This document shows positions 50,801 through 64,000 of a stretch of DNA of 64,000 bases, in pieces. The position numbers and the translations under genes are program-made. Position 1 is the stretch's first letter; each line of letters begins with the position of its first letter. The stretch comes from Phoronis australis (lineage: Eukaryota; Phoronida; Phoronidae), in assembly GCA_002633005.1 (NCBI GenBank), contig NMRA01000273.1, positions 63,506 through 127,505 of the forward strand, given 5' to 3'. A model generated the notes under the pieces. It had not been told where the DNA came from. It ran no database searches and worked only from the letters and a program-made list of their open reading frames with translations.

Positions 50801-53800
50801 ATTTTAGAAACTATAACAGTTTATTTGGGACGTCATCTTATGCATTGTACCATCGGCCCAAGAGTACATTACAAAACGCAACACAAAAGTATTTACAGAA
50901 AACGTCTAATGTGGAATGATTTTGTTACAAACTGTGCTAACTTTGTTAAAAATGACTCTGGAATTTCTAGCAAGTACAATTTTTCATTCACTGAGTTAAA
51001 AAATGAAATTAGTCTCCTATCTCAAAGACATTAATTTTTTTAACAACAGAATGGACCAATTCTTAGTTCGCGACCAACTGACCCTCTACCACATTCAATT
51101 TCAAAACAATGATTTGAACATCGAAGTTTTGTTACGTGCTGTGTGAGTATTAGATTTTTGAAAAAAAGATCCACGAAGGTTGACAGTTACCGCAATGTGT
51201 AGTGCAAGTGCAAGAGGATGTTGTCTTTGAAATAACGTTTTGTTTTTGTTTGAAAGACGACAGCATGCAAATGGTATTGCCTCTTTTGTACAAGGAATTT
51301 GATATACTAATCAATCTCAATTGGTGTCAAGACTGTCAGTTATGTTGTGGAATACTTATAAATTACCAAGTTCATTTTATTACCTTATCTTCACATCAAC
51401 TGTAAGCTGGCAGTTGTCACAATTATTTTATAGTCTTGTTTACAACAGTTTGATGCTTGATCTGTAACAGATTGCGCTATTTCTTCACAAATTGTGCTTC
51501 CTCAAAAATGATGTTTTCTACTTGTCCTATGTGAACGAACTCCTTTGATAGTCGTTATCAATTTGGAAAGCTTCATGACCATGACCCTGTCCGCATCTCG
51601 CACATCTTTCATTTTCTGTTTATTAGCAGAGCCAGTCTGCAGCTCTGTTTTTCTGGCATTTACATGATTTTGACTGTATCTCTCTTGTTTGGTTTCATGC
51701 AACCCTTCCTCAGTTTCCGTGGTTCCAGCTAATTAAGATCGTGTAAAGTTTACAGCTGTGAGGTTTTGATTTACTCAATCTGTTACTGGTCACTGCCGGG
51801 TACAGTTTCTGATTTGTTGTTTTGTGTTTTGCTGCATTTTTCTTTGATTCGGTTTTTCCTTACTGCTCCGTAGTAGTTGCATGTTTATTTTAGAGGCTAA
51901 GGTTTTATGAAAAAGACACCGAAGATCAAACGCATGTGAATCTATTAACAATTCATCAGTGTTTTAAGAACTGCTCAGGCAGACTTTCCGTTTCGTTTGT
52001 TCTACGTTTTATCGTGAATCCTGTTTAAAAAAGTTCGCGCTTTACAACTCGTGTTAAATGTAGCGTGTCTGAATACAATTACTGAGTCCTCATTAAGGTT
52101 CTACTTCAGTAATGCAAGCATTTGACCGATCTCATTTCTACTTTTCATGATCACGCATTCACGCATGATATGCCAACATTTTTTTTTACTATTTTCAAAC
52201 AGATTTTTTAGATCACATGTACTCATAGTGGGGAGCAGACGATAATTCCTTCTTGAGCCACAACACTCATCATGCCAGTTACTCCGATTTTTCTGTAGCA
52301 AGAACAAATGAGTTTTTGAGCCGGACAGGAGCTGGTCCATTGTTGGTAACTTCCAGCCATGACTTGTGCTCATTCAACTGAGACAATGGAATAACACAGG
52401 TCATGTGCCTTGCTCAAAGACACATGCATAACTCCAGCATCTATGGTTTAATCTATTACACTACACTCCACAAGAGAGTTCTACTCTCAAACACCATAGA
52501 CTGCTTAGTCAATACTGAATTGCTGTTAGTTTCTTATTGGTTGCTGCAGTTTTTGTACATTGCTTATCAATGTGTTAGGAAGTAGAGGTGGGGTTAATTT
52601 GGCTCTGGTGCTGAGCTCTAAATCTGCAATACTGAGGCAGTAATGAACCCTAACTCTGTTAATAAATTTGGCCTGCAAAATTCTGTTGCATTCGTGCTAA
52701 AGTCCGTGAACGTGATAACGAATGCTTTAGTTTTCCTTTTGGGGTACAACGCTCCTCTGTTTGGCTTTTGCATCTGTCACATTGTGAAAACAGGGTTCAA
52801 TTCTGATGGCGTTGTTTACAACTTCTCATCAGTGTATTCAACTGCTGAGTCAGTTACCGATAAATATTTTGGTGTTCCTATGTCGACAAGTGCATGATTC
52901 AGACAATACATTGAAAGTGGTGACATTTAGCTTCATTGTACATTTATCTCTGAAATAATAACTGTTGAGCCAGTGTTACTCATTGTTATATCTGCCAAAT
53001 GTCAGTAAAAGCCAATTGCACGTACTTGTCCTCCACGTGCAAGCTTTGTGGTTGTGAGAAATGGCCGGAGTCAGTCTGAACTCTGAACCGATTTTCTCTG
53101 GTTTTTCAGGACTGCATCAGTTGCAGCTTATATTACTACTGTTTCATGCAGAGCCCATATGTTGCATTGGTGGGAAGTGGTCTGTCAAGTTAAACCAATT
53201 TTTCAATCTATTTTTGAATGAAACGTATTGCCAAGGTTATTCTCTCCATGTCTGCAGTGTCAGAAATGCTCATAGTTTGGTCATGTGTTGTGTTCATTGA
53301 TGTCTGTGTGTTACAAACTATGCTAAAATTAAGTAATGGGTTATCCCAAAGTCAACAACATCTTGATCTTTAAGCCTTTATTTTGGTATAGCTTTTTCAA
53401 GTTCACATTCTTAGTTTTACACATTGCACAAAAGGTCCATTGTTGTTCAATGATTGTTTCTACTACTGATCTGAGTCTGTGGACTGTACTAAGAGGCCAC
53501 CTGGTGGCCATTTTGAACAACCACTCCAGTGGAAGAAGACAACTTTCTTCTGGCAAATACTTTACTTTGTAATCTGTGGAGTTCATTGTCTCTTGACTTA
53601 ATCATTAAGTATCTGAATTGTTTTTAAATCTTATTTTATTTGCAATGTTCTTTATGTAGTGTAATTTTTAGACATGTTGTTATAAAATTATGGCATGGCT
53701 CATTGGCAACTTTTGGGGGCTACAGTCCCATGGGCATGAAAAACGTTCAGTGCTCCTTAATTTCACACTCGACCCTTCGTGTCATCCATGTTGATATTCC

Positions 53801-54780
53801 TGGTCAACCAACAGGTATAAGTTTTCCAAGTTTCCAAAAAAGTATCTCAGTGCAGTATTACAGTGCAGTGTTACAGTGTATAAGTAACATCCCCTTGAAC
53901 ACCAGAGGACCAACTCATCTGGATTGACTAATTGTTACATGTGGGTGAAATGAGGGTTTCCTTGTAGCACAGTGTTATATTGTTGAAATTTATTACCTCA
54001 TAACTGCACCTTAAATCTTAAAACAATGGCTCATCCCAGTTGGCTGTTTACAGACACCTGTCTCCGTTGTTGTGTTATAGTCAGGATCCATTTTTCCACT
54101 AATAGCAGTTCTCTTGTCTAAATATATCTGTAAATAAACTCCAGTTAGACAATGAAGGGTGAATGATAGACCATAGCCCAGCATTACCCTGTTTAGTTTA
54201 TTTGTTCGCGTCTGCCTTATAAATAAATGACTCTACTGAAACATCAGTGTCTCAGTTGTGTCAGTGGGGTGTTGCTGGCTGTTACTGATCTGTCAGACAG
54301 CATGAATGGACTGGTTCATTTAATCACATATCTCTGTCAATAAACACAGACCTGTTTCTTGAATGATATTTTGGTAATTGGGAGTTAGAAGGAGTTTGTT
54401 TTCATCTAGAACATTGATTTTATTGTCCATCTTGAAAGTATGAATCTTCGTCGCTGTTTACAAATTCAGACTGAAAATACATCGGTGTCTTTAGCTTGAA
54501 TTGTTCCATGTTAGTGCATTTGGATATTTATGAAAATTGAGTGTGCTTGTGAAACTTTGCAGAATCAAATTATTCTCACAAAAGTCTGTTTTTCTTGACC
54601 AACGAATTGTATTTCATAATATTTCTGCTCGGCAAGCGTTCAGTCCATGAAGGAAACTGTTTTGTAGTTTGAGTAGTTCAAATTATTACCAACAACACAT
54701 AAAAATGTTGAAATGTTTACAAAAAACATTATCCAATTTTGTTCTGTACCATGGCTCCTTAAATTGTTTTTGTTTTCCAG

Positions 54781-54863
54781 GCCAATATCTCCCCTTCAGG
54801 GTTAGGAGGCCCAACAATGATCCTATTTTAGTGCCAATCTTGAGTCACAATCATGTTTATTAG
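54781..54863 (+). CDS. RAD51B: Candidate RAD51B terminal exon, option 1
   Basis: A strong acceptor (TTGTTTTTGTTTTCCAG) is followed in the required phase by GQYLPFRVRRPNNDPILVPI then LSHNHVY and TAG. The protein would be 362 aa. An AATAAA lies about 380 bp downstream. There is no clear homology, and human RAD51B C termini are poorly conserved. Confidence 0.3.
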
Positions 54864-57800
54864 CTTAATAGTCAGCACACAGGGATCTGCAAATATTTGC
54901 ATTGTCCCTCTTATATTTAATATTTATAGAAATGTTTTCTGTTTACGCTGCTTTGTCTCACCACATGCGAGGGGTCAATCGGTGCATTCTGATCCATCTC
55001 TTTGGCCCATGTGTGTTTTCATTGGTTCGCAACTGTAGTGGTCACATTTTGTTTTGATCGCTTCTACAAAAAACACTGTGACATCACTGGAATCTTACTA
55101 GATCAAACAGATTTCCCCTCTTGGTCAAGCACAAACATGTGGTCACTTCCTGGTTATGTTGTTGTTTACAAATCTGCCCCATTGCAGTGTGGTGCATTCC
55201 TGGCCAACCATCCTGGAGCACCGTGGAATGTGTAGAGCTAGAAATAAAGAACACTTGTTTGAGGTCAAATTTTTTAACCCACTGCCTGTAGTCAAATTCC
55301 TGTGGTCCTGTGCTATGACGTCAGGCGTGGTGGAGAGAATTTCAGGTTAAAACAGTACTACTATTGTCTTGTTGTGGAATGGTATTTCACTGAGTGAAGA
55401 ATCCTGCTAGGCTAGTTCAAAATGAGGTGTGATAAATTAGCCGGCGATTAAGCGTCAGTTTCCATATGTTTATCTCTTCGTACATACCTGACTTGAGGTA
55501 ACTGCAACTGTCTTGTATTCCATGAGGTGGGAAGTTGTTAGCTTCAGCTGCCTAAAATCTATTTTTGTGAGCAGTTGACACGAATGCAGTTGTCTTGTTA
55601 GTGAAAGACAGGACGTCCACTTCAGGAGTTAGCATTCTTCACAAGGCTGATGCAGTTTATGGGTCCCCATCTAGTAGAAGGCTGGACATGACATTGTATG
55701 CACCTTGAGGAATGGTGCTTCATTTGGGAGTCTGTGCTATCATCACACAACTCTTCTGAAACTATTTTGGACAAATCGTTTCTTTTTAGCTGTAGATAGT
55801 GTCATGCAACCATGTTTCATGCAACTGCATTTCCCTTTAGGTAAGCTGTACAGTGCCTTGTGTATTATTTTCTTACTTGGAGCTCCTTAGATATTTCCAA
55901 TGTAACTTTACGATTTATTATTGTGGTACGGGTTACTTTTGGAAATATTTCTCCAGTCAGGTTTGTTGCTCCTTTTAGAAAAGCAGATTTATTGCCTATA
56001 AACTAACATACTGCTTGACAATGTTTACTTTTCTGTAGAAATCAGGTAAACGCTGTTCTCACATCTAAAAATACTTTTGACATGGCTTAGCAAATAGTCA
56101 TGTTAGCAAATAGTCATGGGCTGTCTTAACAGGTTTTACACGTGCACCTTTGAAACTTCCCGGAAATGTTTCTCGCTGTGTATTTTCAGGGCATTTTCCA
56201 CAGGTGTAGTGTGAAGTAAGAATATTTATCAGTAAAATTAGCTTGACTGCAGACCTTCTGCAGATGTGGGGTCTTAATGTTCATTTACAAAGAGCTGGGA
56301 ATCCCTTTGAAAGCAGAGGTCTCCTGTTGGTTTAACACCCTGTGTTATGTAGGAACTGTGTAACATTGCTTCCCTGGCCAATGTGTACAAGTAGGCATGA
56401 TGCTGTGAAAATCATGAAATGCCATCTGTAAGATGTCTTATTTTTGGCAACATTTGAGTGACTAATCTCGGGACTTGTTTCTGTCACGTTTTCTTCCTAA
56501 CTTTGTCCAAACATCATGTTCTTGGTGTGTACATAAACGGGGATAGTAGTATGTGGTTGTTTGTTTTTGAAGCTGTTATTACTGGAAAGTCTTATACTTT
56601 GAAATAATGCTGAATTATGTGACACTTTCAAATGTTAAACTGATTGAACATGGCTGTATTGTCTGCTACAAACTGAGCTTCAAGAACGCATGAAAGCACT
56701 CCGCAGAAGACATAATAGATTGGTACAGAGCACGACAAAAGTAATCCGACAAAATACCGTTTTCCCCCTCATGACGGGTAATTGTGTTAATGGCAAAAAT
56801 TACTGGTAATACCTGTGAGGGCGGGAAAATTCTATTTACAGAATGGCTTAGACGCCTTAGTAACTTTCTGATAATTCCCAATCATTCTTCGTCATTTATG
56901 GAAGGCTTACATTGACCGTGAATTTGGCTTCCTGCCAGCAATCGTGACCCGGAACTCTGGGTCATTTGCCTGAATGTTTGCTTTGTACTGTATGTTTAAT
57001 GTGCCGCTATGCAGTAAAACAGCAAGAAGAGATACTATGAAAGATCAAGCTTTTCCAATGTGGCGGTTAATAGTAGTTTCCATAGTGGAATAGCTGCTGC
57101 CAAAATATGCTGGGTCACAAAGCTTGACTGTGTTTGATGAAATTTCTTTATCGTGGCGGTTGTAATCTGACTATATCAATAGCTCTGTGGGTGTATTTGA
57201 ATTACAGTGATGCGACATGTGTTGAATTATATATTTCAGTATATTTGGTTGTTGTCATTTTACATAAAGATTGATGGTTTGTGTTGATAAAGGGATGTTA
57301 TACCCTGTGCTCATTTGTTAACAGGTATGTGTGTGCGTGCATGCATGTGTGATAGAAATGACCATTAAATTGCAGAATTAATTATGGGTACACAATTTAT
57401 TCGATTCATCCATAATATTGGTCTGATTTCACACTGGAAGTTTTAATTTTGGTTATGGAATTCTGTGTCCTTCATCTGTGCTAGTTATTTTGTCAGGGTT
57501 CTGTTGCTATGGAACTGAATTACATAAAGACCTTGCACTGTCACAGAAATGTCACCTTTCTGACAACAGGCTGTCATCTAATCAATTTTCACCCTTGACA
57601 GGAGCACACACACTTTCCTCCAGTCCTTTGGGCCACTGTTTCTTTTGTGGTAACTGATAGCTAAAGAACCAGCCCTATCACCAAACAGACACAATTCTAC
57701 CCTGAGCCTGTTTATCAACAAAACACCTGTCCACTAGCTAGGCACAAGTTTCCCACACTCTTGGCATACAGTCACTGTATAATTACATAGCTACATCAAT

Positions 57801-60004
57801 TGAGATTTGCCTGCATAACTACACATAAAGCAGAACTCAAAGCCAACACCTGTCGGGTTTTCCCACAGTCCTATGCACACAGTCCATCTTCTCTCTGTGT
57901 TTACAACCAACCAGTCCATTATAGTAATTCAAGGGGGTTGCAGGCTCTCGTCTCTGTTTACGTTGGAACACTTCATTGTGATTTTGGAATCGTCACAAAA
58001 TGTTGGACGTGTGCCAAAAAGATAGACACTGTTTTGAATCGAAGGCTGTTGTGTTGCAGTTTTAATACATTGCGGAAGGCTGTCAATCTAACATATTTAA
58101 GGTTACATGTACCCTTAATTAAAATGTTGTCTTCTTGAAATATCTAAGTAATTAATTGTCAATGAATAGATGAATATATTTTCAGAAACTATAAATTGAG
58201 ACAAATCTAATCATGACATTCACATCACTGTACCGTTCTCGTGGTCACATGACTATGCTTTTGAGCAAAATGTCATTTTTGAAAGGTACGTTGAGAGGAA
58301 AAAATCCTTTAACATGCATTTACCAAATTTACTGAATTAAATTTACTGAATTAAATCTTGATAAAAATGCTCAAAAACCGTGTCTGGAATTTTCCACAAT
58401 CAGACCGATGTTCTTGTTGTATTTTTTGTGAAAGAGGGGGGCATGTAATCTTAAAGTATTTATTGCTTAAACAAGTTTTGAATTTGCTCTCTTTACTGGC
58501 CTGGGCAAAAAAAGTTTAAAGAAAAAACGACATTTTAAGTTGTCACTTTATTATAATAATAATTCTCTTGTAATATTCCTTATCGTGATGGGATTCTATG
58601 ATATCAACAACAGTATTGAAATCATCAGCACCACAATGCTTCAGAGATTTTGGCATATTGGCCAACCCTGAAATTGAGAAATCGGAAATTGCGAGTGTAT
58701 GTATTGCCTGCGAATCGAATCGGCAACAATTTAAGATCGGATTAGCGTTGTAATAATTTCACACCTCAAAGGGCGTCTGTCAAGAATTCAGTGTTGACAG
58801 ATGAAAAGCAGCGAAATTCCAGGCTTTTATCTTTGTCTTATTTGTCAGATACTTTATAAATTTAAAAAAGGATTAATAATACTGATGTTAGTACTTGGTA
58901 GTATGAATTATTTATTTTGTGTGTTACCTGAAACTTTCCGTTTGCCACGTGATAGCGAGGTGTACCAGATTTTTTATTTTGATCCAGATGCCCTGGCTGT
59001 CATCTTAACCTAACTACTGTTTCAATCATGGGGAGAGTTGTTAATCACGTATCATAACTACTGCATGCTCTCTTGATGTACCGCAAACACTTTCCCACGC
59101 TTTCCAAGAAGTCAGGCACTGTCAGACCTCTCCAACACAAAGATAGCATCTGACGCTAAATAGCACCTGCTATCCAATATCTAAACCGGGCAGTTGTTAT
59201 TTACCTTCAACGGTTGAACTCTTGCCTCTCTCAGATTTTTTTTGTGGGATGGTACATAAAATTGACCAGTTGTTATGTAAAATTGACGACAAGTCAAAAT
59301 GAAAAAATAAAAAGTCAACATAAATTTGGTGGCCTGCTTAGATTATACGATGATTTTTTGTGAAGTTGAGATTATTTCATATTGTGTCAGTTTTTATAGT
59401 TTCGTATGTAAGCAAGCTCTCGACTTTTGTCAGTATTTTGCCAAACTTTTATTTTGTCAGTCAGTTGGCAACTCAAGTTTTTATCCCAAGTTCTTCTGAC
59501 ATTTTTAGCCTTTTTTACAAAGAAAGTTTCAGTTGATATTGTCTTCGGGACAGTTTGTTTTCAGGGACTTTTTAGCATGTTCTATTTTCAGCCCATGCAC
59601 TGTGAGTTGATGTAACCTATACAGGATCATTTCTGATGTGATAGCAGTTAATCCTTAATCTTCACAATGTATCTTAATTCATGATGGGAGTGATTAGGCT
59701 ATGCCATAATGAGATGACATGCCTATCCAGGACTGAGTTTTTTAAAAAACTGTCTACTCCAAAAAATCCCAGTTACCAATGAATCACTCACATGATGTAG
59801 GTCAAATTTGAAGTCCAGGAAAACGTGTGTAGATCGTGTGACTGAAAATGACATGTTTTTTTATCAAATCATTTGCCTAAATTTTAGTGGTTGTTGTTAA
59901 AACATGTTATTTGGATCTTGGAGGACTCCATTTGAGTGAATTCACGTGAGCAATTTGACATAGATATTTTCTATAGGTTTCGTTAGTTGGCCTTTTTTTT
60001 AAAC

Positions 60005-60310
60005 GTCTGCGTTAATGCTACAAATCAAAAATGAATAGACAACTTGGAAAACTTTATCAGCATTTTTGAGACTTCGTCTTACCATTTTTATCAAAACAAA
60101 ATTAGGTCATGTTATTGGTAGAGTTGTTTTGGTATCAATGTACCTTTCTTTTTCATAAAATTTAATAAAATGACATGGTCACGCTCCCCCAACATAGGGC
60201 AGATTGGTATGTTGTCAGAAATTAAATTCTACAGGCTTTCTAGTTTCAGAAAATTATACTTTTACCCAAGTTAAAATCTAGTTTTGTTGATATTTGTCTA
60301 AATACACAGT
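60005..60310 (+). repeat. Dispersed repeat B, copy 3
   Basis: Matches the 3' part of copy 1: AGCATTTTTGAGACTTCGTC, TGTACCTTTCTTTTTC, GACATGGTCAC, GGCAGATTGGTAT. Confidence 0.55.
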
Positions 60311-61724
60311 TGTTAGCTCCTACAAAACAGTAAGTAATAGATCTCCAGGTGATGAAACGATTGAACTCTTTACCTCTCTGCTGTCAATCAACTGTTAAAT
60401 AATTTTACCTCATTTTCTATTATAATCACGCCACGCCACCTTGCATGGTTTCTAAGTATAGCCTCATCATTGCTAAGTTTATTGTTGATACGACTTTCTT
60501 CTGTTAAGTTTATTAAGTTCTTTTTGAAAACTAGATCATTGATTTAGAAGTGCTGAACCCTTTTTCCTTGGTTTCCTCTTGCACAAAAAAAATCCATTGC
60601 TAAATCATCTAGAGCATTGGCCATGTAACTTGTGCACTGCAGTTGAACTGGTTGAAGGTCTTAAGATCCATCATCAAGAAATAATAGTGTAGTGATGGTG
60701 CTCCCTGCTCTAAAGTAATTAGTTTGTCAACAAACACAGCCTAAACATAGTCCTTATAGTGTCTGCCCATTTGAAACCTCTGTTGATCTTTTATGTTATT
60801 TGCTATTTAATCTCAACGATTACTTTATTCCCCCTAGACATAATGTTCCACATGTGTCTAATAAGCTCCATTAATTAATCTGGAGGGCTTACCATGTTGG
60901 AATCCTCTCAATTATGCTATGAGTGTGGGAATTCACCTGAGCAAATAACTCCACTATCATTGAGCAAGCTCAGTCTTCAGGCTTGTCCTCTTTGTCTGGG
61001 CTACTGTGTAACCATGATTTGCAGCCATCCATATTTGCTGATGGTATTTTCATTTTCATTTGTATTCTTTGCCTGTCTATGAAGTCTTGGTTAACCTTTG
61101 TTTGTAATGAATTGAATTTCAGTGTTATAAGGGGTATACAATTAGATAATACCTTGAAAAGCTTAAACAAACTCTTTGGTATGTTTAGTGAATTTGGCTG
61201 GGCTTAAATTAGGGGTTGTGCAGTACAGTGCAATCAAAGGTGCACAGTAGTTTCCCATCATTGTTTGAAGTAAATAGCTTTTGATTGGAGGGATTGTGGA
61301 GATTGATATCTAGCCTCCTGACACATACCCATCCAGCACTATTGAGACTAAGTGAAGGGTGAAGGGAGTTGATGGAAATGATGAAAACATAATAGCCAGC
61401 CAATACTCCAATAGCTGTGGCCTAGTGGAGAGAGGGCTTATTGTGAAGTTCAGCCCTAGCTTTGTGTTTTGTTAAGATTGATGGAATCATCAAGGCTGTT
61501 TATTATCCATTGGTGTCATCAGTGATGAGGTGTATATGTATTTGCTGAAGCATTCAGTCATCCCTTATGCAAATCATTTTTTGTTACAAATGATGTGGGT
61601 TTCCCCCTCTTGCTATCTTGTTGAGAGTTCACTTGGATTTGTTTTAGATTTCACGGCAAGTTTGGTTGTAGATAATCTGAAAACAACCAGTATTTATCAA
61701 GTCCCATGCACCATCTAGATGGAC

Positions 61725-62060
61725 TTGTTTTTAAAATGTTCCATTTTTGGATGAGAGGCTATCAAAAATCGGGCTCTTATGTTTCTATTTTTATTTCGTA
61801 AAATAAAACTAAATGATAATATGAAAAGTGAATCAGCTTTTATGAGGTTTCATCTTGAATATTTTTATCAAAGGAAATTTTGTCATGTTGTTGACATTGT
61901 TGTTTTGCTACATATATACCTTTCTGTTTTTGCTAAATTTTATTAAAAAGACGTGGTCAAGTATCCCAATTAATGGAAGATTGGTATAATGTTAAAAAAC
62001 CAAAGCTTTCTTTCTTCAAAAATGTACACTTTTATCAAATTAAAATTGATACTTTGTTAG
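61725..62060 (+). repeat. Dispersed repeat B, copy 4
   Basis: GAGGCTATCAAAAATCGGG, GGTTTCATCTTGAATATTTT, ACCTTTCTGTTTTTGC, AAGACGTGGTCAAG and AGATTGGTATAATG follow the same order as copies 1 and 3. Confidence 0.55.
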
Positions 62061-63371
62061 CTATTTGGCTGACTGCATCCACTTGTGTAGGCCTTACATA
62101 AGCATTATATATGACTTATGTGCCCCAGTGTTCCAGGTCAGTGATGTGTGTACTTTAGGGCTCACCCTTATTTCAGCCATAAATCCATCTCTTTGTTAAC
62201 TGTGACGTCGTACTTCAAGGAGTACTCAACAAATTTGTTTAATATATGCTATAACGGATGCAAACATGAATTTCATTTTTTATAAAGTGACATATAGGTT
62301 TGTTTCTGTGTTTTATGTGCCTTTTGTATTTGCGCATCCAAATGTGAACCTGTGGAAGTTTTTGTTTTGACTTTGGAAGAATAAAAATTAGTGTCCTTGA
62401 CGAAACTGAAATTATACTCACAAACCTACAACAAAACATGTTTTTCATGGATAATACGGCAGATAGATGCAGCACAGTTTTGAATCACTAACAACTGTGC
62501 ATCACTCTATATTCCTCAGTCTTGCCTCTGTCTAACACCTTGATATTGGTTCTGTTCAAAAGGCAGGTGTAGTCAACATCCTTGTCCCCTGTTTTGGCGG
62601 GAAATGCTAGCTTCGCAATGTCTTCCTGATAGGAAATCAATAATTAAGCAGGGCCTGACACTCCACCTATTGTCTGGCAAACAAAGGTGAATTAGTCCAA
62701 TATTAACTGTCCTTTTGTGTATTTTGGAGGGAAATTCAGGTAAGTACACCTGGAAAGGTGTGTTAATTAGCAGATAATTAACCGTACACCAAGATTGTTC
62801 TTCTTTCTTTTGTGCCCTGGGTTTATGGAAAACATGTGGGCATGCTTGTGTTTGATGAATTTCTGTTAATTATTGATGCTATCTTGAAGCCAGGAACTGG
62901 GTGTATTGTGGGTTGACACAAGTGTCTTTCCATAGTAACATGTTGGAAATTTCATTTGTCATGATGTATGAGTCAGAGGTGTGTGAAGGTTTAGACACTT
63001 CATTGGTAGTTTTAAAAACTTAGTACAGTAAAACTCACTTAGGTCAAGAGATTTACGCATAACTCTGACCAAGTTCTTTTGTTTCGTTCTAGTTGGTATA
63101 CTCATCTCAGTCAGGTTGGATCTGATTTGTGCGAGTTATTGTATTTTGTAAATTTATGTTAAGTTCCTTTATTATCTGTTAAATCTCCATCTTTTGTAAA
63201 CTGTCACCTGTTGGGAGATTAACAACTCTCCGATTGTCCAGGACAACCATGGACAAGTTGAATTTATAAATGTTTGCTTAGGTCAATCCTATCTTAAAGT
63301 ACCTTCTGTAACCTCTTTGCAACTTATAAATGTTCAGAAGACTTCCAAGTGACCCACTTGTTCACTTGCAG

Positions 63372-63478
63372 ACCAGGGAGATCAACTTCAACCAGATGCT
63401 GGGACTTCACAACCAGTCAATGTTGTAATTAAGGGAACCAGCTTGATTTGGTGCTGGGCTGCAGTGATCGCTTGTTGA
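63372..63478 (+). CDS. RAD51B: Candidate RAD51B terminal exon, option 2
   Basis: Acceptor TTCACTTGCAG, then in the required phase DQGDQLQPDAGTSQPVNVVI and KGTSLIWCWAAVIAC with TGA at 63476-63478. The protein would be 370 aa, close to human isoforms. AATAAA at 63738-63743, followed by a T-rich stretch, would suit polyadenylation. No firm homology. Confidence 0.35.
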
Positions 63479-64000
63479 TCACTTCAAAACAACTGCGAAA
63501 AAACTCGATGCAAACTTCTTCACTGTGTCGAAAAACATCAATGGGATTTCAATAACCACTTATGTCATAAGCTTTTCAAAGGTGAAAAATAATAAGTTAT
63601 TTATTCGTTCAATATTTTTGACAAACTCATTTTGGATTCGTACAAGTTGGATTGAAGTGGAGTTGTCTGAAAGGATAACCAGTCCAAAAAGTTCATGTGG
63701 AGGCCTGACGACTTCATGTTATTGGGTGGTTCCAGGGAATAAAGATTGTTCTTTTTAACACCTGGACCCGGTCTCCAATCTCCGTACTCGGACTCATACT
63801 CATACTCGAGATTTCATACTCAAAATCGTGCTCACTGGAGTGGTACTCAAAAAAGCGTATCTAATGTTGTATTTCGAGTAGACTCCAAACGTACTCAAAT
63901 CTGACACTCATACTCGAGTTGCTATGGAACTCTTTATGATGTGAAATGCAAAATCACGCAAAGCCGCGCTGATTCATCGCTCCCTATTGGAATAGACCAC
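63479..64000 (+). other. 3' flank
   Basis: Contains the AATAAA at 63738 and a degenerate ACTCATACTCGAG-type simple repeat at about 63775-63920. No gene is seen. Confidence 0.5.

Larger units (their letters stand above)
49958..63371 (+). other. Long RAD51B 3' intron / flank
   Basis: Over 13 kb with no recognisable protein-coding exon except the candidate terminal exon at 54781. It holds repeat B copies (50555, 60005, 61725) and many small open frames without family resemblance. Very long introns in the 3' half are usual for RAD51B in vertebrates. Confidence 0.6.

Noticed and set aside
52101-52373. 90-codon minus-strand open frame
   Set aside because: The composition looks slightly protein-like, but there are no motifs, no flanking exons and no repeat match. 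It lies in the RAD51B 3' intron.
53109-53300. Third possible RAD51B terminal exon after a TTTTTCAG acceptor
   Set aside because: It is in phase and open, but would add a 63-residue Cys/Leu-rich tail unlike any RAD51B end, with no polyadenylation signal close by.
57800-58138. 112-codon plus-strand open frame, among the longest in the window
   Set aside because: No family resemblance, codon pattern or splice context that suggests a gene. A frame this long is expected by chance in 64 kb.
61412-61460. Second SINE-like box A/box B pair
   Set aside because: TGGCCTAGTGG is a fair box A, but the supposed box B is degenerate and too close, with no tail.

Overview
This is a window of intron-rich eukaryotic nuclear DNA. 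It is AT-rich, almost entirely non-coding by length, and full of interspersed and tandem repeats. All coding sequence sits in short exons of about 60-190 bp with GT-AG borders (one is GC-AG). The gene content (a GALNT14/16-type glycosyltransferase, HAAO and RAD51B) and the repeat style suggest an invertebrate animal, most likely a non-vertebrate deuterostome such as a hemichordate, amphioxus or echinoderm. I cannot fix the species. A 140-base N gap at 160-299 and single Ns at 16368 and 33583 show that this is a draft assembly.

Layout. (1) 3436-22525, plus strand: all but the N-terminal membrane-anchor/stem exon(s) of a polypeptide N-acetylgalactosaminyltransferase of the GALNT14/GALNT16 type, in 13 exons. 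One lectin-domain exon is present twice, inside a 1.2-kb duplicated segment. (2) 22526-27558: a convergent intergenic stretch holding both 3' UTRs and repeat fragments. (3) 27559-38363, minus strand: a complete nine-exon HAAO gene (3-hydroxyanthranilate 3,4-dioxygenase, kynurenine/NAD pathway; 291 aa). Its introns carry a THAP-type DNA transposon with long terminal inverted repeats, the 3' end of a Gypsy-like LTR element and a large foldback. (4) 38364-38757: a 394-bp divergent promoter region. (5) 38758 onward, plus strand: RAD51B, a RAD51 paralogue in homologous-recombination repair, with nine clear exons to 49957. Two candidate terminal exons lie at 54781 and 63372. The rest of the window is its 3' intron or flank.

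Repeats. A prominent family (conserved palindrome near one end, palindrome CAACGCTCCGCGTTG at the other, internal subrepeats of about 230 bp) fills 2245-3335 and much of 14670-23735. The last GALNT introns therefore grew around it, and it borders the duplicated exon. Two minisatellites (70 bp x 12 perfect copies; about 38 bp x about 25) sit in GALNT introns.

The three genes are biochemically unrelated: Golgi O-glycosylation, tryptophan catabolism and DNA repair. Their linkage is notable because in human GALNT16 and RAD51B are neighbours on 14q24 while GALNT14 and HAAO are on 2p. The window therefore looks like the unduplicated ancestral block. I found no evidence of a wholly new biological system. 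The best leads are this linkage, the head-to-head HAAO/RAD51B promoter, the duplicated lectin exon, and the uncharacterised repeat and foldback elements.
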